Translations under genes and position numbers: made by a program | Part shown: positions 11,739-23,064 of the stretch, piece by piece | How positions within the stretch are numbered: position 1 is the first letter of the stretch | Layout of the letters: every line of letters begins with the position of its first letter | NCBI GenBank assembly: GCA_030052745.1 | Contig: JANBVO010000019.1 | Span: 496,001-560,000 of the forward strand | Source: Pleurostoma richardsiae | Taxonomy: Eukaryota > Ascomycota > Sordariomycetes > Calosphaeriales > Pleurostomataceae | Length of the DNA stretch: 64,000 nucleotides | Direction: 5' to 3' | The notes under the pieces: model-generated | The model's input: the letters and a program-made list of their open reading frames with translations, nothing else | Databases searched by the model: none | Told to the model about the DNA's origin: nothing

Positions 11739-13518
11739 ATGAGCGGCGAGAAGCAGAATCCCAGCCAGGTTCCGGCCGGGCAACCAAACCTCGACTACTA
11801 TCCTCCCCCGCCTCCCGGCCCTCCGCCGCAGCATTCCAACGAAGCTCCGATTCCCGATTACAACACGCCCTCGTACAACCCGGCGACCTATAACCCGGCG
11901 AGCTACAACGCAGCACAACCTCAGTTTGCGCCGCCTCCCACCGAGGAGATCTACGCAGCCGATCCGTCGTCGCACCACCAACACCATGCCCCTCATGCAC
12001 ACGGAGCCGCGACTGCGGCGGATGGACAGCACGCGACGTCCAAGGCGGGCTGGGGCCAGCGCCTCTCCGCCCTCGGCATGAAGGCCGCCGTGCCGTTCAA
12101 CACACTGGCCAGCAAGCTTGGGTCCGAGACATTCCTGCCCACGAGTATGGACAAGGAGTGCGAGAAAGCAGCGAGGATCCTGCGGAGCTTCTGCAGTACG
12201 TCACCCCTCCGCCACCAATTGAGCGTCTAGAGCGGAGTGCTAACATCGTTTTCTTGCAGAAGATGGCATCTACGCCGACTCTAATGCCGCCCCGGAGACC
12301 ATTCACGACAAGGACGGCAAACCGAAACCAAAGCCCAAGTCCCGCACGCTGCTCACGATCCCGTCCAAGGTCATTAGCCGCGCTGCCGGCCTCGCCATCT
12401 TCACAACTGCCCGCGCGGGCTTCCATGTTACCGGCGCCACCGGCTCTGGCGTCCTGATCGCGCGCCTGCAGGACGGCAGCTGGTCGGCGCCCTCTGGCAT
12501 CCAGGTGCACTCTGTTGGTGCCGGTTTCGTCATCGGCGCTGATATCTACGACTGCGTGGTCGTCATCAACACGAAAGAAGCCCTCGAGGCATTCACGCGC
12601 ACGCGCATGTCGCTGGGCTCAGACCTGGCTGTCGTGGCTGGACCGTGGGGCGCGGGTGGGAGCGTTGACTTCGCCGCGCCGGGTTCCGAGGACAAAGGGA
12701 AGGGGAAGACTCCAACTGTGGCAGGCGGGGCACCCGCTGCCGCTGCCCCCCAGCAGGGCCATCCGACAGAGCCTGCTCCAGCAGTTTACGACAAAGCGCA
12801 CGAGGGTGTGCCGACCGTCAACGAGCCCAAGTCGCAGGTCACTACCGGCGTCGAGACGACACCGGCCCCAGGCAAGAGCACCCCCGGCACCAGCAAAGAC
12901 CGCAAGCCCTCGCCGTTCAGGCAGGCCATCTCCAAGCCCGTGTACTCGTACGTCAAGTCCCGCGGTTTCTACGCCGGCGTGCAGATCGACGGCACAGTCG
13001 TCACGGAGCGTAAGGACGCCAACGCAGCCTTCTACGGCGAGAAGGTCTCCGTCGACCAGATCCTCCGCGGCGAGGTACCCCGCCAGGGTCCCGCGGGCAT
13101 GTGGCCCGGCGCGGCCCGGCAGCTCTTTGATGTGGTCCGTGGCGCCGAGGGCTGGCGCGGCCAGCGCCCGCAAACGCCTCCCACGCCCGCAGGAGGCGTC
13201 CAGCACCCTATTTACGCTCCGCCGCCAACCGCTCCTGCTGGCAACGCATACCAGCCAGGGCCGGGCAGTCGGGATGTCGCTGATGCTCCAGGGGCGAGCG
13301 CTGCGGGCGTCACGGCCGCGGTGGGTCAGATGAATCTCGGCGCGCCGGCGGGCGGCGGGAAGGCTGCAGAGGCGGCGGCCGACCATGTGCCTCCCCCGCC
13401 ACCGCCGCCGCCGTCTTACTCTCAGCATACGGCTCCGCCTGTCGAGCAACCGCCTGCTTATGTGGATAATGGGCATGCGCACCCCGGTGTTGGTGACGCC
13501 AAGAGTGGGCAACACTAG
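11739..13518 (+). CDS. SYLF-domain (Ysc84-like) protein with Pro-rich tails
   Basis: Two exons (11739-12195 and 12260-13518) joined over a 64-bp intron give 571 residues. The N-terminal ~95 residues are Pro/Tyr/Asn-rich with a polyproline run and SYNP/TYNP repeats. A SYLF domain follows (about residues 105-370), recognisable by IPSKVISRAAGLAIFTT, GSGVLIARLQDGSWSAPS and the later SRGFYAGVQIDGTVV segment, split by a Pro/Ala/Thr-rich insert at about 250-320. The C-terminus is again Pro-rich. SYLF domains bind phosphoinositides, and Ysc84-type proteins also bind actin at endocytic patches through an SH3 domain; no SH3 is present here, and the polyproline tails could instead be ligands for SH3 partners (inference). 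Confidence 0.9.
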
Positions 13519-13838
13519 GCTAGGAAGAAGAGGGTGCAAACTTGGGGCTTGCGGAGATGAAGTGATTTTCCTTGTTGTTGTCGCTTCATACCCACAATTG
13601 ACGACGCAACGACTTCGGACGATGACACGGACGGTTGAATGAGGTTATCTCGAGTTATGAGCCTGTTGCGACTGATGCATGTAAAACTATCTCTATTAGT
13701 TTATTCAATTCTATAATGGCCAAAATCGGAAGCGCTTCTCTTTTAATGCTACATTCAACGGTTTTTGTCCATACAAAGAAGGGGACAACACATATCCTCC
13801 CGAACGCCATAAGGTATGAATGGCCAGGCCTTTCCCGT
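13519..13838. other. Convergent intergenic region
   Basis: These 320 bp are the 3' ends of two convergent genes (SYLF protein and DHA1 transporter). AT-rich stretches near 13690-13720 fit poly(A) regions. No gene is seen. Confidence 0.5.
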
Positions 13839-15464
13839 TCACCTGTGGGCCTGCATAGCCGCCGTCATCGCCTCCGCCTGCTTGGTATACTTGCAGTTCG
13901 CCCGAATCCTCGTTCCCCACCTGTAAAGCACGAACGGGATGGGCGTGCACGCGAGCGAGAGGAAGGCGGTCAGCGTGGACGCCCAGTGGACGCCGAGCCC
14001 GTGGTATAGGTACGTCGTGAAGAGCGGGAACGCGGCGCCGAAGCAGGAGCGCATGATGACCGTCCCCGCGAGCGCCGAGGCGGCGAAGACGCTGTACGCG
14101 TCGACGAGGTAGTTCTTGATGGAGATGAAGAGCAGCACCATGCCGAAGCCGAAGGGCGCGCCGGCCGCGACGCTGGCGAGCCAGTGGACGTCCGGCCCGT
14201 TGGTCCAGGCGAACCAGAAGAGGCCGGCCGGCACGGCGACGGCGCCGATCATGGCGCCCGAGAGCCGCTCCTCGGGGATCACGGTGCCACCCCTCGCCTT
14301 GGAGCGGCGGACGTAGCGCGCGTTGTCGGGGATGCTGAACAGGCAGGCCGCGATCTCCCCGACAGCGACGCCCATGAAGGCCAGGCCGCCGATGCCCTGG
14401 CTCCAGCCGCGGCCCTCCTGGTAGACGATGGGGAAGGCGCCGAAGAGCATGTAGAGGACGCCGTAGAGCAGCGACATGTACAGAGCGAGGAAAAGCACGG
14501 GCGGCTCGTGGACGAGCAGCAGCCAGGGGCGGGTCATGGCCTTCTTGAGCGCCTGCCCGGCGGACGCGGGCGGCGCGAACTTGGTGTCGGCGGCGCTGAC
14601 GTACGCCCTGCCCGTCATCCGGGAGAGCACCCTGGCGCGCTTCCGCAAGAGGAAGGGCGCGTATGTCTCGGGGACGAGGAAGGCGGTCAGCAGCCAGAGC
14701 ACGCCAGAGAATATGGCCGCCAGACCCTGCACCCAGCGCCAGCCGGCGTCCGACTCGCCCAGGAAACCGCCGACCACGGGGCCGAACACCGGGCCCATGA
14801 AGGGCGCCATGGCGAAGCAGCCCATGGCGAGGCCGCGCTGGGAGGCCTCGTACATGTCGGCGATGACGGCGCCGGTGTTGGTCATGGCTGAGGCGGCGAA
14901 GCAGCCGGAGAAGAAACGCAGCACCAGGAGGGCCTGTATGCTCTGCGCGCCGGCGCTGGCCGCGTTGAAGGCGGTGAAGAGCCCGAAGGAGATGAAGATG
15001 ATGATCTGCCGGCCGTACAGCTCCCCCATCGGCGCCCACACGGTGGGGCCGACGCCGAAGCCCAGGACATACAGCGACAGGCCGACCGTGGCTACCTCCT
15101 CGCTGACGTGCATGTCCGCCATGACCTGCGGGATGCAGCCTGAGTAGGTTGAAGACATGAAGGAGGCGGCGAGGGTGAGGACGGCCATCAGAGCGGTGGT
15201 GCCGGCCTTCCGGTACGGGGACATGTTCATGGCGTTGCGGGGGTCGGAGTCGATCCAGGTCACCAGGTACGGGTCGGCCTCCGCGCCGGAGCCGGCGTAC
15301 GGCCAGTTGAGGACATCCTGGGTGATTAGGGGCTGGTCGAGGATGTAGCGCCAGTAAGGTATTCTCGTGGGCGCAGGTAAGAAGAAAGGCTCTCCGGTCT
15401 CGACTTTCTCGTCATTCCGATCTGGCTCTCCCTGAAGGACAGTTGTGTTATCGCTGTCGGACAT
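13839..15464 (-). CDS. MFS transporter, DHA1 drug/polyamine type
   Basis: Single-exon, 541-residue member of the 12-helix DHA1 family that exports drugs, polyamines or metabolites (TPO1/FLU1-like). The N-terminal cytoplasmic tail carries the NWPYAGSGAEADPYLVTWIDSDPRNAMNMSPYRK segment (shown here as NWPYAGSG...DPRNAMNMSP), typical of this group. Motif A appears as GELYGRQ after helix 2 and the antiporter motif C as GPVFGPVVGGFLGE in helix 5. The ATG is at 15464. The gene is very GC-rich, so long open frames occur in other frames. It is divergent from the regulator at 16137, suggesting a transporter/regulator pair. Confidence 0.93.
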   Translation of the reverse strand: MSDSDNTTVLQGEPDRNDEKVETGEPFFLPAPTRIPYWRYILDQPLITQDVLNWPYAGSGAEADPYLVTWIDSDPRNAMNMSPYRKAGTTALMAVLTLAASFMSSTYSGCIPQVMADMHVSEEVATVGLSLYVLGFGVGPTVWAPMGELYGRQIIIFISFGLFTAFNAASAGAQSIQALLVLRFFSGCFAASAMTNTGAVIADMYEASQRGLAMGCFAMAPFMGPVFGPVVGGFLGESDAGWRWVQGLAAIFSGVLWLLTAFLVPETYAPFLLRKRARVLSRMTGRAYVSAADTKFAPPASAGQALKKAMTRPWLLLVHEPPVLFLALYMSLLYGVLYMLFGAFPIVYQEGRGWSQGIGGLAFMGVAVGEIAACLFSIPDNARYVRRSKARGGTVIPEERLSGAMIGAVAVPAGLFWFAWTNGPDVHWLASVAAGAPFGFGMVLLFISIKNYLVDAYSVFAASALAGTVIMRSCFGAAFPLFTTYLYHGLGVHWASTLTAFLSLACTPIPFVLYRWGTRIRANCKYTKQAEAMTAAMQAHR

Positions 15465-16136
15465 TGTCGAGTGACGAGTCCAGACTGAAGACCAGTGTCA
15501 GTCGACTAGTTGATAGAACGTCGCGGAGATGTAGAGTAGCAGGCGTTGAGAATCGCTGCCACTAGGGCATACGCAGATTAGATGTATGTTACCTCGCTGC
15601 TGGACCCCGAAGGGAGGCCTTGAAGGCCATTTATTAGGGATCACGGCGTCGCCTTCGGATGATGCCATATCGGCAGTCTCTTCGGCGCCGAGTCCCGCCT
15701 CGGTGAGATGCGCCCGTGTAGCTAGAGGGAAACAGGAAGGCCATGACGCCGAATAACTGCTTCCACGTTGCAAATCAACACCGCTATTCCCTTCTCGTGC
15801 CTTCTCTGTAACGCCATTAAACGGTTGGGCGGTGCCGACGCATTGCTCTGCCTGGCCCCTGGATGGAAACTTTTCGATTGGTATCATGAGACAGCGGCCA
15901 GTCTTTGGTTCCTCCACCAGGCCATGCCTCTTCGGGTAATACTGAAACGCCGAAAGGGCGAAATGCCGAGACTGACTCGGCACCGATGGCGCCACGGAAT
16001 GCGGTCTCGGAAATATAACCATCGGCGTCCCACCTCCGTGATAGCAGCCATCATTTGGCCCGGATCACCCGCATCGGCGATATTGTACACTCCGCCAAGC
16101 CAGCGGCAATCCGTTACAGTAACGGTAAAGGAGCTG
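15465..16136. promoter_or_regulatory. Divergent intergenic region, DHA1 / Zn2Cys6
   Basis: 672 bp between two divergent genes with no coding signature of its own. It must contain both promoters. I did not find a convincing paired CGG site or TATA box. Confidence 0.45.
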
Positions 16137-18724
16137 ATGAAAGCTATGGCTTCTGGACCCGGACCACTGCCGACACCAGACGGCTCAGTTGGAACGCCCG
16201 CTTCGCTGCAGTCACCAGCGCCGAAGCTTACCAAGGCATGCGTACAGTGTCATGAGCGCAAGCTCAAGTGCGATGCGCCTGTAGTTGGGCTGCCTTGCAG
16301 TAGATGCGTCCACAAGGGCTATCCCGGGGCTTGCGCCCAGATGACCCGGCAGCGCAGGAGAAGGTGTGTAGCGACAGAAGGCTCGGACACCTCGGTCTCG
16401 TCGGCCTATGTTGACATTGAGATTTAGGCCTGTGCCAAAGGTGCAGCAAGGAACGAGCCCCGTCTTAGAGTTCCGCAACGGTCTGAGAACGAGTGCTGGG
16501 ATAGCAGCTGAAGCGGTATGTCAACCCAGCTACTTTCCTCGTTGGCACTCGAGGTCCTTGTCCTAGCTGGCTAACTGGTACAAGAGGGCTCGTCGTCGAG
16601 ACCTTCTAGGTGAAGCTTCTGGAGCCTCTCGCCCTCGTAGGGAGACTCACTCAGTAGACACTGTACGGGAAGGGGAAGAGCACGTGCAGGTCTGCCGAGA
16701 GATGGCGATGGGGAACGGGGTGCCATCCCCCGACAAGATACTCGATGCAACCAACCCCGGCCGCGACCTTGTGGAGTATCATAACGGTCTGAACTACCTC
16801 AGCATTCTCGGCGAAGTTGTAAGTCGTGATAGGAGGCGACGGATGACGAGGATCGTAGTCAACGACAAACTTGCTAGCACGGCAAGAGTTGGTGGGCCGA
16901 CGCAGGGTTTGGACGCAGGTCGGGCAGAGCTCTCAGGCCTAGATCTGACCGACAGAGAGTACCTAACAAAAAAAGGGGTGTTCAACTTCCCTCCAAGGGA
17001 CTCTATGCAAGTGCCGTCGTCCATTTATCAGCCCAAAAGACCACGTATGCTAACTATCCAACTGCAGTGCGATTTTCCTGAAATGTTACTTCGAGTTCGT
17101 CCACCCATACTTGCCCGTGTTCAATAGAGTTGAATTCATGCAGTCGTACGAGTCTGGGCAGTACTCAGCCTTCCTGATGCAGGCCATCCTCGCCATCGCT
17201 GCTCTCTATGCACCTGCTGAGGCCCTGCAGTCCTGCGGCTTTACGGAGAGATCTACGGCGCAAGCGTCCTTCTTCTCTAAAGCTGCGATTCTGTACGACT
17301 TCCGGTGTGAGAGGAGCCAGCTTCGCATGTTGCAGGGCTCGCTTATATTGTCGTCAACCGTGTTCTCTTACTCCCTGGACAAGGACTTCCGCTACTGGTT
17401 TCACAACGCCGTTCGCATCGCTGTTAAGATGGGACTGCATAAGAGGTAAGGCGTGCGGCGAACAAGATACGACCACCAGATAATGCGCACATCGATATTT
17501 GGCTGACACATTATGTATTGATGCCTAGTGACATCGTCCACGATATGGATCCTACCACCTACAAGCTTTGCAAGAGAATATGGTGGGTTATATATGTGAG
17601 TACAGACATGCTCCATTTTGCAGGCTTTGGCAGCCCTGCTAACCCAACAGTCCCGGGACGTCCTACTCTCTTTCATGGGGCATCAGAACATGAGGATGCT
17701 CACGAACAATATCTGTGACACGCCGCCTGTGACTGAGGATGATTGGGACGAGGAGACCATCCCCGCGAGATTCGAGCCCCTTCTCCCCGCACTGACGAGG
17801 CAGGAGAAGCTCTACTTCATTGCGAACTGCAATCTGGCCGTTATTGGTAGGCTGTCTGTTCCTTTCTACCTACTTGGGTTGCGAAATAACTGACGCGACC
17901 CCTTGAAGCTTCCCGATGTCTTTCGACATTCAAGGACCGACGGGAAAACTGCTTGGATGATCTCGCTCGCGCATTCGAATCGTGGCGCAACTCGCTACCA
18001 CATGTCTTACAGCTCAACGAGTGCCAGCCAGCCGGCGAGGCAATATGGCATACCGTGCTCCTGGCAACAAGCTATCGCTTCGAGTGCATAATATACCGCC
18101 TGCTGCGGATTTGGTGGCAGACGAAAGACCCCGATCGACACTGGTGGGCCAAGAAGCGACTTGCTGCTGCCATGTTCGAACTGGACACTATCATCAGGAG
18201 GGTAGTGGCTAACGGTGTGCTTCACAAGTTTCCCCTGTCCTTGTACGTGCCTTGCTAGTGTCCTCCGCGCTCTACCCTTTGCTCAGGCAGTTATACTAAT
18301 CCGTTTCACTGCGTCTAGCAAGAGCTGTGTCCCTGCTGTGCTGGCCCTTTACATCGAGGTAGCTCTCGATGATTCTGAGTCGGACCTCACCCGCTCAATG
18401 GCCCGCATGCACATCATACAGGGTATGCTACTCCTGAAACAGCTTCAGGAGTTCCCATCCATTCAGAGGGCTCTGCTGGCTTTCGACTGGGTGCTCACCC
18501 AGAAGGATTTGCTTTCTGCTACTCCGCCGCCGGAGCTGCCTCCCAACGCGCCCAGCTTGCCACGAGGCGGCTTCTTGAGCGATCCGGACGAGAAGCCTGC
18601 CACAGAGCAGGACTCCACAGCCTTCAATTCTACAACTCCAGATCTGTTCGGGGAATCCGGACAGTGGTTCGAGGAGTTCCTAGGCTTCGATTTTCTAGAT
18701 AACCTAGAGCTTACAAGCCTGTGA
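16137..18724 (+). CDS. Zn2Cys6 transcription factor, CTF1-beta-like
   Basis: Eight exons: 16137-16363, 16422-16515, 16585-17006, 17068-17445, 17529-17595, 17651-17846, 17909-18242 and 18319-18724, totalling 707 residues. The zinc cluster is Cys35, 38, 45, 54, 57 and 66, with longer loops (x8) than usual. The fungal transcription-factor homology domain follows, with the strongly conserved CYFEFVHPYLPVFNRVEF, SLDKDFRYWFHNAVRIAVKMG and DPTTYKLCKRIWW segments. This pattern matches the cutinase transcription factor 1-beta / acetate-regulator-like group. The ATG at 16137 precedes a second one at 16146. The third intron (17007-17067) only joins the frame if it starts with GC (GCAAGT) and ends with AG; its branch point GCTAAC is present. 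Confidence 0.85.
17007..17067 (+). other. GC-AG intron
   Basis: A 61-bp intron inside the CTF1-beta-like regulator. Its donor is GCAAGT, the known consensus of the minor GC-AG class, and the acceptor is ctgcag after a GCTAAC branch site. The nearby GT donor at 17011 gives the wrong frame, whereas the GC donor joins PPRDS to AIFLKCYFEF exactly as the protein family requires. Confidence 0.7.
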
Positions 18725-19192
18725 TGAAGGGTGGCTTCTCCGCCAGCCTTGATATCCGCAATTGCTGAGTGCGAGTAAATGTACACTATCTATGACGGTG
18801 ACTGTGTACCTATTTTTACCAATACAACGCCAAATCTGTTCAAAGATGCCGCGAGGATCAATGCTGCCAGTTTCCGAGTTGGGATTCCTTTGGACAAGTA
18901 CCAATGCGGGCAAGTTCCTTCCGGGGATTCTTCAGATACTGTGCTGCTTTATTGGATGCCGTCCGAGACTGTGTCCGGAATATTACCGGTGTCGCCGTGG
19001 AAGCGAGAAGACTAGGATAGCTCATGTCTGTTGGTTCTATATGCCTCACAGATAACTTGACCGCGAACATTTAAAGAAACTCCCCGCAGCCTGCAATGTG
19101 GGATTCCTTAAGGTCCGTCTTAAGGTCCATTTTGTCTTCTTCCACGCGCGTGATCCATTCCCAGAAATAACCAGTCAAGTGTTTCGTCGACA
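18725..19192. other. Intergenic region
   Basis: 468 bp between two genes on the same strand, containing the 3' end of the regulator and the promoter of the M3 peptidase. No gene or clear site is seen. Confidence 0.45.
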
Positions 19193-21571
19193 ATGAGTGA
19201 GCTGCTTCTTGCGAGTGTCGGCCCACAGTCGCCTCCCCTCTTCCAAACAACCCCGCAGTCGCTTAGAGGAGACGCTCAGGGCTTGATCAGTTCCACCATC
19301 TCTGTCTGGGATGGCGTGGTAGCGAATATCAGACCCGAGGATGCGTCGTTCGAGAATACTATCTGGCCCATCGTCCAGGATGAGAATATCAGATCGGAAA
19401 AGCAACGAATCCTGCGGTTCTATGCTTCAACTTCTCCGGTCAAAGACCTTCGCGACGCCTCACACGCTATCATCAAACTATTCAACAGCGCCGAGGTTGA
19501 CCTATTCTCCCGTCCAGACATGTTTCTCCGGGTCGACAGCGTGTTAAATAAGTCGAAATGTCTGATTCCTCCTCTAGATGACGAGTCTCTCTATTATCTG
19601 CAGAAGCTGCACCGACGATTCCACCAGAACGGATGCGGCATCATTGCCGAGCGATGCAGGAACGAATTCATGGAGAAGACGAAGCGTCTCCATGATCTTG
19701 TGCAAGAATGCAATAAGAACTTGAATGAGGATGCAAGCGGCCTGTGGTTATCTCGCGACGAACTGGAAGGGGTCCCCGAAAGCACGCTAGGACGGTTGGA
19801 GTTGGGCGACGGCGAGCACCAGGGCCTTCTATGGCTTCCTATGAAAATCCCCTTCACAAGCCCGGCGATTTCAAACGCCAAGAGGGAGGGCACGAGAAAG
19901 AAGATCTACTACGCCGTCCAAAACAGAATGAGAGTAAATGTCCCACTATTCCGTGAGATTGTGCTGCTTCGCGACGAGACGGCTCGCATGCTTGGGTATC
20001 CAAACCATGCTGCACTCAAGACGGCAGACAAGATGGTTCAAAGCCCAGAAACGGTTCAGCGGCTCCTTTCTGAGCTCCGCCAAGCATTGACCCCTTTAGC
20101 CTCTCGAGACGCAGAAGAACTGCTTAGAGTTAAAGAAAGCGAAGCGGATGCTCGAGGGGAGAGCGCAGACAAGGTGTTCTTCTGGGACCTGCCTTACCTT
20201 TCGAACCGACGTAGCGAACAAGAGCAGTCATCACCTCCTGCAGTATCCGAATACTTCGAACTCTGGAACACACTTACGAAACTCCTGAAGATGTTCGAGC
20301 ATCTGCTCGGGGCGCGATTCTACCGAATCCACAGCCCTGTTGATGAAGGCCCTCATCAAGGCATTACGTGGCATGAGGACGTGCAGGCATACGCTGTCTG
20401 GAACGTTGATGATGAGGAAGAGTTCCTCGGCTACGCCTATCTCGACCTCTTTCCACGAGCTGGGAAGAACAGCCATGCTGGACACTATTCCCTGCAGCAG
20501 GTGAGCGTTCGAACCGGAGACCTTTGCTCTCTCTTTCTATGATATCAGTCCCGTCACCCTCGCCCCACCGCTTTGGCCTTGAAAATCATCTTTTAGCCAT
20601 TGTCCAAGTCTCTAATGCTTATGAGCGTCTAAGGGCTATGAGAAACCGGACAAGAGCCGCTTCTACGCTTCATCCGTCTTGATCATGAACTACCCAAGGC
20701 CCACGGACAGGAATCCCACTCTTCGCGTCGACGAAGTCCGGAAGCTGTTCCACGAGCTGGGCCACTTGCTTCATGCTCTGTTTACCAGAATCAAGTATGC
20801 TAGCCTCCAGTTCGTTGACCGCGATTTTGTGGAAGCACCCAGCATGATGCTTGAGCAGTTCTTCTCGTTGGAGCATCATATCAAGGACGTATCTTGCCAC
20901 TATTCGCATCTAAGCCCTAGTATGAAAGAGACGTGGTTAGCGAACCTCGAACACAGCGAAGACGGAGATAAACCAGAGAGGCCGGTGCAGCTCAGTGAGG
21001 AAGAAGCAGCGGCTCTGGCGCGAACAAGCCTGCAGAAGAACAGGCAAGGCCAGCTGAAGGAGCTGTTCTTCGCGACATACGACATGCTCATTCACGGCCC
21101 TACATCACACGGGGAACTCGAGGCGACCAACTTGACGGAACTCTTCAACAGGACTCGAGCCGACATCTATCAGATCCAGGGCGGAGAAGCTCTCGGCGAA
21201 GGTTGGGAGTGGGCTCACGGCGAGACCGTCTTTCGGAACGTGCTCAATGGGTACGATGCAGGCTACTACTCCTATATCCTGTAAGAGCTTCTAATGTGCG
21301 TCCGTTCTGAAGCTCTAGCTAGATACTGACTCTCCGTGGTGGACGGATGTTTGCCCTAGACATCTTCGAGACCGGGTTTAAGGAGGACACTATGAGTAAG
21401 AAAGCCGGCCGCAGGTATCGAGACATGGTCTTCCGCGTTGGCGGGAGTCAGCCGGAGATGAAGACCCTGACGGACTATCTGGGCCATGAACCGAGCACGG
21501 GGCCATATCTCGCTTGGCTGGGTGCTACTGGAGGAACCACTATTACGCAGCGGGCTAAACTCCAATGCTGA
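19193..21571 (+). CDS. M3-family zinc oligopeptidase (thimet/saccharolysin-like)
   Basis: Cytosolic metallopeptidase that trims short peptides. Exon 1 is 19193-20500 and exon 2 is 20634-21280, both in frame. The zinc site FHELGHLLH (HEXXH) has His476, Glu477 and His480, with a third ligand expected in FVEAPSMMLEQF. The final part, about 21323-21571, encodes the family C-terminus (MFALDIFETGFKEDTMSKK...GRRYRDMVFRVGGSQPEM). The junction between exons 2 and 3 does not resolve: the donor GTAAGA at 21281 leaves two bases of a codon, while the only in-range acceptor (before 21323) opens in a different phase. Either an unusual splice, a one-base sequence error or a real frameshift is present. About 735 residues would be expected for the family. 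Confidence 0.8.
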
Positions 21572-21810
21572 GATTAGTAGTGTTTGAATCGTTCTTCAAT
21601 ACGGACTGTCGATGTGCCCTCTATCTGCTCTAAGGAACGTTGTTATTCTGTTAGCGGAATACTGTTACGCTGCACAGCGACTCGTGAGCGGTCGCTTTAT
21701 CTAATGATGCGGCTTCTCATTGCCACCAACGCAGACCCTATCCTTGGTCCTTCCTCATATACAACCTAGGTCAAAAGAGTAATTCCATCAAGGGCACATA
21801 CCACTCCAAA

Positions 21811-23064
21811 TCATATCTGCCCACCAGATGTTTCGGCCAGGACTGCTTTCCACGTCTCTTCAAGCTCCTCGTCCCAGTCTTTTGCAGTCTTCCTAGGCTG
21901 CCAGCCTAGCAGATACGGATGTTTCGGGGTTGTCTTGGACCTGTAAAAGTCAAAGGAAAGGTTCAATCAGCTGCTTCTTGTTTGATTGAGGGACGTGGTA
22001 CAGACCTTCCAGCGTAATTTATCTCAAGTTGGAGGCGGTCGCCTTCTTTAACGCCCCATCTTTTCACTGCCTCGTCTAGTGTGACAGAAGCGGGCACGGC
22101 CGACTCCAAGGCTCCCAGACGTACGCCAATCTCGCCAATCTTCTCGTTCACGCTTTTCCAGGTGTAGTCGCCGGTGTTGCTGAAGTAGTACCCCCCGCGC
22201 CCATTAGGTATCTCAACGCCAGCAAGGATCTTGCTCAGGAGCAATTCATAGAGAGCTGCAAGGTCGGCGATGTGGACATATCCCACCGTCCCAGAACCAT
22301 CGCCAATGTATTCTGGGTGCCCCGCTTCAATGGCGTGCCGGATCGTAAACGGAAGTTGGATCGACTGGGTCTTGAGAAGCCCCAGTCCCCTGCCGTAGAT
22401 TGTAGGGGGCATCATGAGGTACGGCCTGACCCTGGTCTTTTCGGCTGTCGCGATGACAACCAGATCCGTCCGTCGTTGGGCGTATAGCTGTTCTGCATCC
22501 CGCCGGACCTCTTCTTCGTAGACCATGTCCTCGGCGTCCGAGAAATCACGTATGCTGGCGTCGGGGCGCGAGATGATGCTGTCAGCTAAGTTTGATGTTC
22601 CCGTCGTCTGTGGACGGATGCCACCTCACGGTCAGTCACCAAAGAACGTTCTGGGTGTCTGGGCGAACCTACGTGAATGTAGTGCGCCTGCCGACCCGAT
22701 CTCATCATCGAGTCGCCAAGCCCGAGAATCAATGCCTCGGCGGAGGCCGCGTGTTGACCAGTGGCACAATGGAGAACTATATCAAACTGTGAGGCGATCT
22801 GCCTCAACTGCGCAGTGTCGTCGAGGCCATTGAATAGGAGTGCGTCCACTCCGGCTCTCTTCAGGACATCGACTTCGTTTTGCCGTCTGGCGATAGTTGT
22901 AATAGAAACGTTCCTGATTTTAAAGTCGGTGGAAGAGAGTAGCTGAGCAAGGACAGAGCCGCCTCTAAGAACCGATTAGCTTTGAACTTCTTTTAGCTAG
23001 TGGTAGGAACTTTGGGTTACATGAAGCCCGATGCGCCGGTGACGAGCACTTTCAACGCAGCCAT
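21811..23064 (-). CDS. NAD(P)-dependent epimerase/dehydratase-like extended SDR
   Basis: Four exons (23064-23021, 22964-22673, 22607-22006, 21940-21811), 355 residues. Splicing rebuilds the Rossmann dinucleotide-binding motif TGASGFIGG across the first junction. Later segments YIHTTGTSNLAD and RPYLMMPPTIYGRG are typical of fungal atypical/extended SDRs (nucleoside-diphosphate-sugar epimerase, NmrA-neighbour group). A final short exon adds the C-terminal GWQPRKTAKDWDEELEETW stretch. The classical YxxxK catalytic pair is not obvious, so it may be a reductase or a regulator-like NAD(P) binder. The substrate is unknown. Convergent with the M3 peptidase, 239 bp apart. Confidence 0.85.

Noticed and set aside
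12619-13539. Minus-strand open frame of 306 codons opposite the SYLF gene
   Set aside because: Overlaps the SYLF coding exon on the other strand and shows no motif; a composition artefact.
13711-15039. Long minus-strand open frame (442 codons) in another frame of the DHA1 transporter
   Set aside because: It is a shadow caused by the high GC content of the transporter gene; composition is Arg/Pro/Ala-rich with no domain, and the transporter frame is unmistakable.
16819-16824. A perfect GTAAGT donor inside exon 3 of the CTF1-beta-like gene
   Set aside because: The sequence after it continues as conserved regulator sequence (RIVVND, DREYLTKKGVF), so it is read through.
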